From Paulinella micropora (lineage: Eukaryota; Cercozoa; Imbricatea; Euglyphida), in assembly GCA_009731375.1 (NCBI GenBank), contig BJOX01000375.1, forward strand, positions 332,571 through 386,435: 53,865 nucleotides of DNA, written 5' to 3'. The translations under genes and the position numbers were made by a program. The notes below the pieces were generated by a model. It had not been told where the DNA came from and searched no databases. It saw only the letters and a program-made list of their open reading frames with translations. Shown one piece after another: positions 10,196 through 21,859 of this stretch. The first letter of the stretch is position 1. Each line of letters opens with the position of its first letter.

Positions 10196-11811
10196 CACCA
10201 AAGTGGAGTCCCAGCCTAGATTTTCATATCCTCCAAATTTCAATTCAGCAAAAAAATAGCCACTCCCCTAAGCAAAGCAAGAAGGAAAGGTAGTGGAGGA
10301 GTGGAGGAAACGAGTTGGGGAGGTGTTAGCAGCTTGCATTGCACAAAAACAACAGTGAAATCTTGCACAGAGACCCATAAAGCGGCACGGCAAGACACTC
10401 GTTGTGTGTACGATTTTGACACCTCAAACAGTGTGATTGGAGTGTGTAAGGTGCATAGAAAGTGTACTCAGTGGGACAGAAACACTAGGGGGCTCACTAG
10501 TGTGATTGTCGATACATTGTCGAGCCGGAGAAGTGCTTAACAAGCACACACAAGGAGAAGGAAAACACCCTCTTATCAATTCTGTCAACACTCCTACACG
10601 TATACCTACACATACTCCTCACGAGGAGAATAACGAACAATTACACGCTCTAACTCTTGTTTGTACTGCCACAAACACGTAACACACACAAACGTTGTTG
10701 ACACGTCAATACGTGCAACGAGGCAGAAGAAAAACAAACAAACAACACACATACAGAATCATATTCCTTTGGCATAAAACCTGTTTAGACAAACAACACC
10801 CATCCCACACCAAAGAAGGTAGCCATCTCTCAAAGGGGGGGTAGGCCAGTCTATTAAAACATAGGCAGGGGGAATTGAGTGTAAATTGAAGACAGGGAGG
10901 CTAAAAAGGAGTGTGTTTTGGGAACAATTTTTATTTTGTTCACAAACAACGAAACACACACCCCACATCACACTCAAACACTCCAAACCTGTTGTGTGGT
11001 GTCACCAAGGTCAGCAAGGACAAGAACTCGGATACCGAGCAGCTCCCAAGACATCAACGACAAGTGTGTGAAGAGTCACCAGCACTCGGTACACACACAG
11101 GCATACACACTCTCGTAGACACACAGACGAGACACACACCTCACATCACACCCAAGCACTAACAACGTGTGTGTGGTGTCAAATAGGTCACCAAGAACAA
11201 AAAAAAAAAAAAAACTCGGACACCGAGCAACTCACAAGGCATCAGCCGTTGTTGTGTGAAGAGTCAGCAGCACTCGGTACACACAAACACATACACACAC
11301 ACGAGAACACTCACAAACACACATCCCATAAGTCAAAAAAGGCAAAGCTTCGGTTGGTTTTTGAGTTGGGAAAGGTTCTTTCACAAAAGGACAATAACAG
11401 TGACCTATTTGGCTGAGCCCAGAAAGGATCATTGAAAACCTTTTTGAACGATTCTTGATCGTGTACGCACGAGGGTGGAGTAAGGTTGCTAACCGACTTG
11501 TTTGTGACAAGTGTGGTGTAATTTGTCAGGGTGCACACGTACACATCGTCTGGCTTGGCAGAAGGAAAAGCAAGGCTTCCCCCGACAGAGGGGAAGGGTG
11601 AGTCCACCAATTCCTTGACTGTTATTTGTTGATTGTTGTGTTGGGTGTGAGTTGGTTGTCGTGTTGTATAACATCGTGCTTGACACAAGCAGTGACGACA
11701 CAGCGAACAGAACACACGACAACAAAAAAGACAAACACAACAGCACACTTACACAACACGAGAACATACGACTCCATCTGCTCGTTTCGACCCTTCAGGG
11801 GCACATTGAAC
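10196..11811 (+). other. Leader (5' UTR) of the LTR element
   Basis: A 1.6-kb region without a credible ORF, rich in CA dinucleotides. It contains a tandem duplication at about 10956-11316 (listed separately) and a poly-A tract at about 11199-11214. The reading frame starting at 11626 continues into Gag, but its first 60 codons look non-coding, so I place the Gag start at 11812. Confidence 0.6.
10956..11316 (+). repeat. Tandem leader repeat, two copies of about 180 bp, each with a hairpin
   Basis: Copy 1 is about 10956-11133 and copy 2 about 11134-11316, both starting with an ACACACC.CACATCACAC-type sequence. Each contains a CTCGG-N3-CCGAG hairpin (11027-11039 with loop ATA, 11215-11227 with loop ACA), followed by GTGTGAAGAGTCA and CAGCACTCGGTACACAC. 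The stem is conserved while the loop changed. Confidence 0.75.
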
Positions 11812-13316
11812 ATGGCGTGGATAGGTTCTAAAACGAGATCATCCATCGCTATAAAACTCGACATGTCTGACGAAGCAGACGGTAACGACACGCCCGCCAC
11901 AGGCGGCGGTTTTACCACTCCCGCAAGGGGAGGAGGACGAGCACAGGAGGAACCTGTCCCTCGCTCCCCATGGAGAGGGCCCGACAATGGAATGGTAATT
12001 CCGGCTCGTGCAATTCAAACCAAGGTGGTGCTGGACCGATACCGAGGCCCAGCCGAGGGATGGCCAGGCAACCCTCAAGATGACGAGGAACATGGGACAA
12101 ACCCAAACGACAACTCGATGCATCATTTCCCGAATAATATGTACGAGGAGGCAACTTGGTACAGGTGTATGTTCAAGGAACCCTCGATACAAGGGGCTAT
12201 TGGACTAATGTATTTGTTCAATACGAGCCTTACTGCAAATGGTACCGCTACCATACATCATGCTATGGACCTCTACAGGGCTCTAGCAACCGTGCATGAC
12301 TCCTTATTAGACGAAGCGTGGCAGATAAACCACCAAAGGTACCCAGCGCTGCTGAATACCTTATTCGTCGAGAAAAAGGATCTGCAACCCTCTCTCACTT
12401 TTCCTTTCACACAGGACCCATATAAAGAACTAGCTACAGACACAAAGTGACCCAACTCGGCAGGGTTGCTGGTGTTTATCTCGGAGATACAAGCTTGGGA
12501 TATAGTTTCAGCACGAAACCTGAGTGCTGCGGTTGCAATTTGGAATCTCACCCTCACAGAGCACAAGAGCTGGAAGAAACAGCTTCTCCCCTCTGAGGAC
12601 GATTCAACAGCAGCTGCACAAGCCCGGGACACCCTTAACGAGCTGCTTGATACAATCGAACAGCATCAGTGGACCTGGGTGAGTAGGATGGCAACGAAGT
12701 TCAAATACTTCAAGGCCACCATGGTGTTTGAGAAGGCTATTACAGGTGGTAAGGCGGTGGAGAAGAAATCGCTCCCCATCCGGCAGTAAGGCTCTATTGG
12801 TGCAACTTCCTCGCTATGTGCGAGTTAGTAGCACAGACCATCAGTGACATCCTCCGAATTTGCCTAGCGAACGAGGTTCATGTCACATATGGCAATGATG
12901 GCAGAGCAACTGTCGTCCCAGAGGGAACGACATTCGTCTTCTTTCACAAGGCGGTAGTTGTCCCGCCCCAGGGAAACCAAGGGGGTGGCGGACACAACCG
13001 ACCTTCAAACACCACGGAAGAACAAAAGAAAGCAAACGACAAATTGGTCGAACGAGCTCTGACTCGGCTTGACAAGGCCACAACTTTTGACTATGGCAAG
13101 TATAACCCGCAAGTCAATATTGATTATGGCGAAGGTATCTTGCTTTTGTTGGGCTATACGTGTCTAGACAGCACGATTGGACAGTTCAGTCTAACCGCTG
13201 CAGACACTAAACAGATGGTAGCCAACAAAGCCAGTCGTTGGGCATCCCAAGACTTGTTAACGCACAAATGGCCACAATGGGATGAGGAAGCGGGCCGACT
13301 GATTCAAGGGGGATAA
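11812..13316 (+). CDS. Gag-like region of the LTR element, broken frame
   Basis: The ATG at 11812 (MAWIGSKTRSS) or at 11863 (MSDEADG) opens a frame of mostly helical, charged protein with no enzyme motif, as expected for a capsid. It is interrupted by TGA at 12448-12450 and continues in the same frame to 12789. It shifts frame near 12785 and runs to TAA at 13314-13316, after which the same frame stays open. Segments such as WYRCMFKEPSIQGAIG and FDYGKYNPQVNIDYGEG look like folded protein. Position between leader and Pol, and the absence of catalytic motifs, support a Gag role. No family match can be named. The stop at 13314 could be a read-through point or a mutation. Confidence 0.55.
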
Positions 13317-15335
13317 TTGAAGCCTCCCGGCCGACCTCATTACCTGCTCGAACAATTTGTAAAGGGGGCCAACTGGGGTTTCATGTGCGACCCTGTTATC
13401 GTCGCCGACCTGGTGTCGGCAATGGCACAACGTATGTGGGAAGCCGATGTGCCACACAACGAAATCGTGGACCTTCCACAAAAGCTGATCATGCCCCTAG
13501 TTCGCGCTGATTTGGCGATGTTACTAGTGGCAGTCCTTAAGGGCATCGCTAGAGCAACGACCACCAAAGGCCGAACAACGGGGGAAAGATACATTCGCAA
13601 CGTCTTGTCACAGGCACAGGATGCCGACGACCGCGCATTCTCGCTTCAGAGTTTTCGCGTTGACCGATTGGTCGAAGTATCAGCGTGGGATGCAACTTTT
13701 GTGAAGAGGATCTTCGGCTCTAAAGCAAACAAGGACGAACGTATGCGGCGGGCAAACATCTTGCTGCAGGCCATGCAGGCTGTGGGATTGTCGTTGCCTG
13801 ATCATCAGGCCAAGGCAAACGAACCACAGTTCGACATACTGTCCTTCGTCACATCCACCTCATGGGGAGACCACTCTTATACGGGGTCCAGCTCCTATCG
13901 GAGATCCCCCTCGAGTTCACCTAACCCATACTGGTCATCGTCGTCGAGCTCATCGAGCTCCTCGAACCCGTATTGGGGCCAGGGGCCGCGACATTCTCCA
14001 AACCCATACGCATCTACATCTTCTCCAGCGGGGGGTAGCCCTAACCCATATGCCCAACAATCTACTTCGGGGTTTCATTCTCCACCACCGGTGGGCTTGA
14101 CATCGCCACCGCATACGTACCAAGCACCGCAGTCCACCATGCCCATGTACTCACCACCACCCATACCACCCCCCATGTTACCTCCCACACCACCGCCGGT
14201 TAGCCAGACACAAGGGGCCCCGCCCCCACGTCAGCCGGCGACAAAGAAAAAGAAAACACGTACAATCCCACGGCAAACCAATCAACCTCTCAGCTCATTA
14301 GCCATCGACCCTGGTCCGGCTGGATGCCCGTACGGGGTACAGAGGTTAGACGACCTTGGCAACCCGCCAACGGTCAAGTCTAATACTTTGTGTAATTATT
14401 TTCACCACGCACTGGCTTTTAGCTGCTTACCAGAACGTCGATTTTGGGTGTGGCCTTGCCTCATGGGAAAGTCGTGTCAACGATGGCACACATTCCCGGG
14501 CACCCCACAGCACCCAATAGCGATGAGGCGGTATATGCGCAGATACAAGGCGGGAGAGTCGAAGGTCAAGAGGCCGGAAGATGGCGATTGGGTGCCTTGC
14601 CCGAAACAGCAGGCACACATGAACTTGCCATTCCCGGACGTTGATGAACACGGACGGGTCTCTCTGATGCCAAACGGGCACGTGGCGAGTTGGTGCGCCG
14701 CCTTCGATGCGGAAGCCGAAATGCTCAAGAGCCAATTCCCGGCGGCCGACAAGTTCGCGGCATACATGCCCGGTCAGGAGACACTCCTGAGCCAGATGGG
14801 TAAGCCCACAGCACGCAAACGCAAACGCAAACGCAAACGCAAGCAACGCGTCACATGTGTTGTGCAGGCCAAGGCCAGCCAGCAGGACACAAGTCCTCCA
14901 AGAAGCGCAAATTCAAGTCCTAGACAATCAACGGAAAGGACACACCCCGGGGCACGTAAGCGGGTGCGTTTTGCACACCCGTTGGAAACGATAGCCACCG
15001 CAGAGGGTGATGGACTAGTTGTCGGGACAGGCGCAGTAGTAACAGAAACACTAGTTAATAGGGTGATGGTAACGGAGGCCACACCAACGCCAGGTCAGGT
15101 GACACAAGCCGATATTGAGTCACCGGCGGCTAGGGTTGCTGTGTCCCCACCCGCACCAGTAGTAGATAAGACAGTAAGAATGGAGGCTACACCAACGCAA
15201 GGTCAGGTGACACAAGTCAGTATCGAGTCACCGACGGCTAGGGTTGCTGTGCCCCCTTCTACACCGCAAGTAGATAGTTTTGCGGGGGTCACAGACCCTC
15301 GATCACAGTCAACAGTACTGCTACGGCAGGGGTGA
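13317..15335 (+). CDS. Gag C-terminal / Pol N-terminal ORF with SPNPY repeats and Cys-His patch
   Basis: This 672-codon open frame follows the preceding one after a TAA. In order it has a helical start (residues 1-180), a Ser-rich segment with four SPNPY or SNPYW motifs (about 200-250), and a Pro-rich segment (PPPIPPPMLPPTPPP, about 278-293). A Cys/His patch around residues 360-400 (LCNYFHHALAFSC, then PCLMGKSCQRWH) may bind zinc. A KRKRKRKRKQR basic run near 510 could be a nuclear signal. The C-terminal part carries two copies of a roughly 37-residue repeat (EATPT.GQVTQ..IESP.ARVAV). No protease or RT motif is seen. The frame ends at GGGGTGA where the next frame overlaps it. Confidence 0.6.
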   Translation: MKPPGRPHYLLEQFVKGANWGFMCDPVIVADLVSAMAQRMWEADVPHNEIVDLPQKLIMPLVRADLAMLLVAVLKGIARATTTKGRTTGERYIRNVLSQAQDADDRAFSLQSFRVDRLVEVSAWDATFVKRIFGSKANKDERMRRANILLQAMQAVGLSLPDHQAKANEPQFDILSFVTSTSWGDHSYTGSSSYRRSPSSSPNPYWSSSSSSSSSSNPYWGQGPRHSPNPYASTSSPAGGSPNPYAQQSTSGFHSPPPVGLTSPPHTYQAPQSTMPMYSPPPIPPPMLPPTPPPVSQTQGAPPPRQPATKKKKTRTIPRQTNQPLSSLAIDPGPAGCPYGVQRLDDLGNPPTVKSNTLCNYFHHALAFSCLPERRFWVWPCLMGKSCQRWHTFPGTPQHPIAMRRYMRRYKAGESKVKRPEDGDWVPCPKQQAHMNLPFPDVDEHGRVSLMPNGHVASWCAAFDAEAEMLKSQFPAADKFAAYMPGQETLLSQMGKPTARKRKRKRKRKQRVTCVVQAKASQQDTSPPRSANSSPRQSTERTHPGARKRVRFAHPLETIATAEGDGLVVGTGAVVTETLVNRVMVTEATPTPGQVTQADIESPAARVAVSPPAPVVDKTVRMEATPTQGQVTQVSIESPTARVAVPPSTPQVDSFAGVTDPRSQSTVLLRQG

Positions 15336-16270
15336 GCGCAGAGATAACAGAGGGGCACAACAGTAGTCGTGGCCGTACACCTTCACCTGAGGTGACGACC
15401 ATCCGCAATAATGTACAGGCGGACCCTCACCCATCTCCACCCGAAGACGATGTCGCACAGGCGGCTAGTGAGGATGATGGTAAAATGGACGGGCTAAGTT
15501 GCAGTGTCCGCACAGCGGACACTTGCGTAAGCAAGGCAGGTTCCATCCCAGTCGCCTCACTACAGAAAACAGCCCTTTTTGAGAACAAGGTGATTAACAT
15601 GAAAGCCAGGGCAAAACAACAAATAGCACCTCAACGGTCTTTGCTCGGTCGTGGTGTTCGACTAGCCCCGGGAACGGTGGCCGGTTCCGATATTAATCAC
15701 CCGAATATACCGCATATTGACCATGCACTCCATCCACAAACAGACAACATATATACCGCATCACCATTCACAGCACAGAATCCTGTAGTGCTCCCGGGCC
15801 CACGGGATGGCTCAAGCGTTGCTCCGGCGGTAGTTAGCCAGATGGGACTAACACCCTTGGTGGACGCGGACAAGCTTGGCGATGCACAACGCCGGATGGC
15901 ACGCAGGTATGCTGAGATGGAACTGCAACAAGCCCTCATGTCGACAGCCGAACCCCAGGACCTCCCTGCAGCGGAGGCAAGGGACATGAGCTACACCCGT
16001 CTATTTTGGCGGGAGCTCAACGCCCACCTGGACACCGGACCGCTACCGCGATCGGAGACCCACAATTATCGGTACATCCTGACAGCCATAGACCGCTTCT
16101 CGAATTATGTGTTCGCGGTACCAGTGGTGGAAAAGGATGCGGAATCGACATGCGAGGCACTGGTCGACCATGTCTTCCGATACACCGGAGTGCCGAAAAA
16201 TGTGTACAGCGCGGGGATAGGAGTTTACGAACGAACTCTCCGCTCGGCTGTCCACAGTGTGGGGCTTTAA
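15332..16270 (+). pseudogene. Linker and N-terminal half of integrase core, frame broken at second catalytic site
   Basis: The first 210 codons are low-complexity and unrecognised. From about 15990 the frame enters a retroviral-type integrase core: DTGPLPRSETHNYRYILTA then IDRFSNYVFAVPV, with the first catalytic Asp at 16091-16093. At 16207-16235, where the second catalytic Asp is expected, the sequence has lost two bases, which removes that Asp and shifts the frame. A TAG also appears in the downstream frame just after it. The His/Cys zinc domain and RT/RNase H normally upstream of the core are missing, suggesting a deletion near 15.98-16.01 kb. Confidence 0.75.
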
Positions 16271-17303
16271 GTGGAAATACGTAACTGCATATTCACCAGA
16301 GAGCAACGGCAAAATCGAGAGGGTCCATAGACCGCTCAAGGCCGCGCTCCAGCAGTATTGTCGCGATAATCAGCACATATGGCATAAGGCCTTACAGTCT
16401 TTTGTGTTCTCCATGAACAACACCGCATCGAGGGCATTGGGCGGAAAAGCCATGGGCGCTTCCCCCAATCACCTGGTATACGGGCAGCACTTAAGGATCC
16501 CGGAGCTGGTGTTACCAAACCTCCCGGAAGGGGGCTTTTTGGAGCATGATGAGCTGATGGCCTGTCGCCTTCGAGTCATGGCGGAAGCCAGACACTACGT
16601 CATGAAGGCGCGGGAGGCCGAAGAGGCTCACAAACAAAACCAGCAGACGCCGAACAAAATCAAGTATGAGTCGGGGGAATACCATAAAGGGGTCTTAGTC
16701 TTCCTGTACGTACCCCAGGTACCCAACTTGGTTATAATTAGCGTCAAACTCTTCCCGATGTGGCAAGGCCCTTACACTGTCGTAGAACAAGTAGGTGCTT
16801 TGACATACCGAATACAGGCAAAGGGTAAGACGCTAGTAGTACATGTACGGCGGCTGATGCGTTTTAACCCCATGCTGGATCGTAAGGAAACGATGACGGA
16901 AGCGGTACAGAAGCTGGAACACAGTTTAAGGCCGCCGCCCAAGCGCCGAGACAAGACGGCCGAGGCGACAGAGGACCCGACACAACCCTTGCCGGCCGAA
17001 GCCGAGGGGAATGATCCGAATAATAACGAATTCGAAGCCGACGAAGTCGCGGCTGAACAAGCCGACGCTTCCGAGGGGGACGTTATCGCGCCAGGGCCGA
17101 CCAACCACCTGCAGTCGGAACAGGAGGAGAAGGTCGAACCGGTGCCGAGACGCCCACCAGCTGAATCAAAGCTGAGGTCGGCCGACGACGTGAAAACCAT
17201 GCACTGGTACGTCGGAAAGATATACCTTCTTCGGCCATATACCTTCTTCGGCCACCAGTGGCACACGTCGGCGACGATTGCCTCAACGATTTCTTGCTCA
17301 TGA
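16236..17303 (+). pseudogene. C-terminal half of Ty3/gypsy-type integrase with GPY/F module
   Basis: The frame continues the integrase core with TAYSPESNGKIERVHRPLK, whose Glu (16317-16319) is the third catalytic residue, then helices with SPNHLVYGQHLRIPELVLP. A GPY/F module follows (MWQGPYTVVEQVGALTYRI to VVHVRRLMRFNP, about 16759-16872), the hallmark of gypsy-like integrases. An acidic tail rich in Glu/Ala comes next. The frame is then broken by a 17-bp tandem duplication (17221-17237 repeated at 17238-17254). Integrases of this family join cDNA to chromosomal DNA; this copy should be inactive. Confidence 0.85.
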
Positions 17304-17694
17304 AAGTGAGAGAATGGGAGCCGCAGACTCGGGTCACGCGCACAAGCAAGGCAATCAAAGCGAGCCGCCTGTACTGCAGTTCTATCGATCACACCAGGAC
17401 CTCGACGAGCCGGAATTGCGGACTTTTTATCCAGTATACCGCGACTCCAACCAAGTCGAAACGTTCTGGAAAGGCATCACGGACAAGTCCCAAGGCTACA
17501 CGCCGTGGCAAATACAAGCGTGGCCTAGGATGGTGCTGGGTTACCCATTCGATCTACAGCACGGTCGAATCCCCCTACGGGTGTGGGATGAGATAGTAGC
17601 CGAGGGCATAGCGACCCATCTCATCGGGGCACCACCACCAAGCAAATATAAGAAAGCCAAATTAGGGCAGGCAAAGAGGCGCAAGCTAGCCTAG
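17255..17694 (+). CDS. C-terminal tail of Pol after the frameshift
   Basis: Downstream of the 17-bp duplication, protein-like sequence continues in two frames. One starts HVGDDCLNDFLLMKVREWEP; the other, from about 17330, reads ELRTFYPVYRDSNQVETFWKG and DKSQGYTPWQ and ends KKAKLGQAKRRKLA with a stop at 17692-17694. The FWKG piece has a faint chromodomain flavour but too few conserved aromatic residues to claim one. The basic C-terminus could act as a nuclear signal. Confidence 0.45.
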
Positions 17695-18497
17695 CTCAGC
17701 ATGCCGTGTGACACCTCACAAGCATAGTTAACGCGGGTAGTATGCGAGATCCAAAGACCAATACTGGGTAGCAACAGTAAGAAACTAGCCATAGGAAAGG
17801 GACACGGCTTTGGACTCCATATCTGTTAAAATACTACCCAAGTCCATTCTTCTTAGAGATAGCAAAAGAGAGCCTAACATGACATGATACACGGGAAAAG
17901 ACCCTGCCTTACCCTCCGTGAGGTGCGACGGCCCTGAAGGTAGCTTGACGGGCTAGTAGTTGGTGTTCCACCAGGGGTCGGAATAGCTTTGGGCTAACTA
18001 TGTTGACGCGCAGCTATGCCCGTCGATGTGGTTGGCATTGCACATTATACCCACCTCCTCTCGAATTGCACACCCGCCTCCCGCGGCAATGGCATGAATG
18101 GTGTATGATAAGTTATTCCCCACAGAGTGTCTTAGATATTATGCTTGCTTTTGTTTGCTCTTTGTTTGGATGGAAGGGGCTCTAAGGCACCCGACGGCCC
18201 TACGTATACACATAAGCATATCTATACCACTAAGAAATATAACATGTCCCTATTTACATACCGCCGCAAATCGCGCAGTACGGCGAGGGTGGAACACGCG
18301 GACAGCAAAGATGACCGGGGCATGGGTGCACCCGCGTTGTCACGCTGTTGACCAGCGTTTGAAAACGAGCAGAGAGTCGAACACCGACACGAGAACAACA
18401 CACACATAGCACATTGCTCGCTGTGCTTGGGCTGACATACAAATATATATACATACGAACTCACGGACATATACGTGATATAGGCACCTAGCGGTGT
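17695..18497 (+). other. Non-coding spacer inside the LTR element
   Basis: About 800 bases between the Pol stop and the third ORF. No long frame with a credible motif is present. By position it could hold a splice acceptor or a promoter for the third ORF. Confidence 0.5.
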
Positions 18498-21149
18498 ATG
18501 TTCGGCACCGAACATCTGGTGGAGCAGTATTTGGGATTCCTCCTGGCGTGCATGGCTTCGGTCCTGGTGATACTGATAGTACACCTAGGATTACGGACGA
18601 TCGCGGGAGAAGGGCAACGGCTCCCTCCATCCGCGCGGGATAGTCCGGCCGGAACGACCCCGGCAGCTAGCCCGGTGGCGGACCGGCGTCGCGAAGCGGA
18701 GCAGCTGGACGAACCAGACCCATCTGAGGAAGCGAACTTCAGGTGCGGTCACATACATACCTCACCAGAGGGGACACCCCACATCACAATGACCACTCTG
18801 AGCAGTGGCGCAAACAACCTTGCAAGCAAGGGCGCACAGGGAAACGAAACCCTGCAGCGCAACCTTGGCGGTCCCAATACACCGCTCACACCCGCTCAAC
18901 CTTCAGGTGGCACAACTCAGGCTAGTGTTGTGACCACACCGAAATCCCCACGGGGAAAAGCTGAAGTCGAGTCGGAGATGTTGACGACCCCTATGAAGTC
19001 ATCGGCTGACGAGGGGGAGGCACCGACTGAGGACAGCAGTACACCTGCATCGCAACACACGGATGAGGACGATCCCGAAGGGCTAAACACCCCTCAACAC
19101 TCGGGATTTGGATGGATCCCAGAGGAAGACGAGAGCCTATATTATGGCGAAGAATTGAGCCTCACGCGGATGGACGCTAGGGAGGAAGCACGCTTGAGGT
19201 ACTGGAAGAAAATTGGCGATGAGGATAGACTCAAGCCCGACGCTTACAGTGACAAGCTGAACCTGCCCGAAGAGAAGCGGCCCGATGAGCGGCCATGGCC
19301 CACGGATCCGGCGTACCAGCATCACCGCTGCCCGCCACCGGAGCCGACGGCACATTGGGGCAGGGACGAAGTATTTCGTACTTTCATGTCTCCAATAACA
19401 TATTCGGAGTATACGGACCGATCGACCGTCCGATATACGCGTATTCGGAACGGGGCCCGGTACCGCCGCGAACGTGGAGGGTCGTAGTACCCGGAGTGCG
19501 TAGGCCATATCGCATCGACACGGAAACGATGTTGAGAGGTATGAACCTACACCTGAACCAAGACCCAGAGCGGGAAAGGGAGGAGTATCAGAAACCGGTA
19601 CGATACGCGTATGACCCACTGACGAGTAGAGTACACCGGATCTACCCACCTTACCCAGATATCATGGATGCGGAGCACAGGCTGCGGCTACAATGCCCGG
19701 CGCTCGCACACACAACCGACGAACGAACGTTCCCGTTCATACCGTCTAAGGAGCCGTACCGAATATGGTTGGCAACCAGGTTAATTGGGTCCCAGACCCG
19801 CACTTGTTCGAGGCAAACCCTCGCAAGATTAACCTACCGCCACCAAAGCCTCCACTCGACGAACGGGGCTTCTCGAACTACCTTGACAAAGCGAGGTACG
19901 AGCCCACCGAACAGGACAACGTCCTGAGGGTACAGTATGAAGGGTCAAAAGAAACGCGGGACAGGATGGGGTCCGAGATGCTCTCGGAGATGGCACCTCA
20001 CGGAAAGAGCGTATGCGTCACCAGAGCGATACGGGCCTCACCGATGTCCAGATCACGCATACAACAATGACATCGAATTGATATCCTGCGCACAATTACC
20101 GCCATGTTTCGGATGGGATGTCCCACACACATGGGAGTCTCGCGACAACCCGTTACCGGGGATCGCTCGGTATAAGTCGATGGACGAGGACCGAATGAGA
20201 TTTACCAAAACCTTGTTCGAGCAAGCCAAATCGCTGCGAGGATGGGTGGAATTGGAGGACTATCAGCGAAAACACGCCCTCCGGTTCTACGGCATCTGGG
20301 AGGATCCGAGATGTCTACTCGAACCACACGAGCTCAGAAAGTTGCAGTGGTCGCAGGAAGATATCAATTCTTACTACAGACTGCTCGAACTTTCGGGTAT
20401 CCCATTGCCCGAGGAGGTCAAGGCATACCGAGCCTACTACCTTCGGAGCAAACATGACCAACCCTGGGACTTCAGGGTTGAAGAAAATGTACTCGCGGAC
20501 TATAGGCAGGTCTTAGGCATACCCAAGCCCTATGTAGGCCGCGAGGCATAAGACGACGAATACCTGAGCGTTTCCGAGGTGCGGCTCGGCTACGGCAGCT
20601 GTATTACGTACGGTTCCAACACGAGCATCGGCTCGCGTGGCTGCTGACGATATACAGGCAGTTGACGAGGAGCGATGACCCAAACACATCCCGCATCGCC
20701 AACCAGTTAGCTGATCCTGACGAGAACGTTCCGAATATCGGGGCCGCGTGAGAGGCTTCGAACAATGGATCGAACGATTCAGGGTACAGGACGCACTGGG
20801 TTGGGACAGACTTGTACAAGCCGATGTGTTCCGATGGCACAAAATAACTCAACGGTTGGATTACATCTACCACTATCGACATGAGTGGCCGTACTGGAGA
20901 CAACAGTATGAATACCAGCTGGGAAAGATCATTGGCCACTTCTCCCCAGTCATGAGGTATATCGCGCCACAGCACTCGGTAGTCGGAGAAGACTTGACCT
21001 GGTCAGAGACAAGGGCTGGGAAAGAAAGCCTAGACCGGGACATTGACAATCCAGCGGAGGATCAGCCCGCCTGGAGGTGGCAACCACCATCACCGTCTAG
21101 CGAAGAGGAGTTCATGAACTCCCTCGAGCAAGCATGCTTCGACGAATAA
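18498..21149 (+). pseudogene. Third ORF of the LTR element: N-terminal membrane anchor, about 880 residues, frameshifted
   Basis: The ATG at 18498 is followed by a hydrophobic segment (LVEQYLGFLLACMASVLVIL and onward, residues 7-32) that looks like a signal anchor. A Thr/Pro/Ser-rich low-complexity stretch runs to about residue 200. After the stop at 19487 protein-like sequence continues in changing frames: about 19420-19770 (RPYRIDTETMLRGMNL), 19780-19990 (NWVPDPHLFEANPRK), 20010-20551 (FGWDVPHTWESRDNPLPG), 20580-20750 (LRQLYYVRFQHEHRLAWLL) and 20748-21149 (RVQDALGWDRLVQADVFRWH). It is rich in Trp, Tyr and Arg and has no cysteine pattern of a viral glycoprotein. It sits where env lies in retroviruses, but I cannot assign a function. 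About five frame changes separate it from an intact gene. Confidence 0.55.
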
Positions 21150-21841
21150 GCATAGACGCGTTTTGAGACCCAGCCAATGGGTTGTATATATATTCTTAGA
21201 CACTTCTACCTTCGCCACAGCGAAGTAGATACTTGCCGGGTGGCAATAAGAAAATGTCTGCAGACAACAAAACCAAACAAACAACGCCGAATACGCCAAC
21301 GGCACCCTTGACACTGGCATAGCGCCCGTTCATCCCTATGATGGACGAGGATGCACGGGGGTATTGAACAATTGAGACCAATGCCTCCCTGTATTCTCGG
21401 GATCACAGATCCTTCGGACGGATTAGGGCCGAGACATATGCTAGGGACGAGGAACCTTAGAATTGCTCGGAGATCTGCTTCAAATCAGATGCAGACCGCC
21501 CAGTAATTTTCGGATCACAGATCCTTAAGACGGCGAAGGGATGGTTTGACTGCGACATGATTAGACCGTTGTACGTCTATGGCAGATCGCCATAGAAGAG
21601 GGGGAGGAGATAGTTCAAAATTCAAATTCAAATTTGAACTCGAAAATCTCCAAACTCAAATTTGCATTTTGTAAGCACCGGACGTACAACGGTGATGAAG
21701 AGCAAAAACTTAGCGGTCACTCAAGCTACTCAATGGGTTGTCTCCACAGAAGCCGATCACCCATGAGGAAGCAAACCCGGAAAGTGCGCTCTCATTTGCA
21801 GATATTTACCAATCTACCCCTATTTACTACGGTTCCCGTAT
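21150..21841 (+). other. 3' non-coding region of the LTR element with short repeats
   Basis: No gene. GGATCACAGATCCTT occurs twice (near 21400 and 21514). A perfect 7-bp hairpin CTATGGC-AGATC-GCCATAG lies at 21577-21595. An AT-rich foldback with AGTTCAAA/TTTGAACT arms follows near 21613-21642. Confidence 0.6.
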
Positions 21842-21859
21842 AAGACGGGGAGGGGGGAT
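21842..21859 (+). promoter_or_regulatory. Polypurine tract
   Basis: AAGACGGGGAGGGGGGA directly precedes the 3' LTR, the expected place and composition for the primer of plus-strand DNA synthesis. Confidence 0.85.

Noticed and set aside
10196-10240. tRNA primer-binding site after the 5' LTR
   Set aside because: TGGAGTCCCAGCC occurs at about 10204 but is offset from the LTR and does not extend into a T-arm complement, so it is not convincing.
17330-17600. Chromodomain at the end of the gypsy-type Pol
   Set aside because: FWKG and GYTPW faintly recall a chromodomain, but the aromatic cage residues and spacing are not evident.
18498-21149. Calling the third ORF of the LTR element an envelope gene
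   Set aside because: It has an N-terminal anchor only, no cysteine pattern, no fusion peptide and no C-terminal membrane segment, so only its position suggests env.
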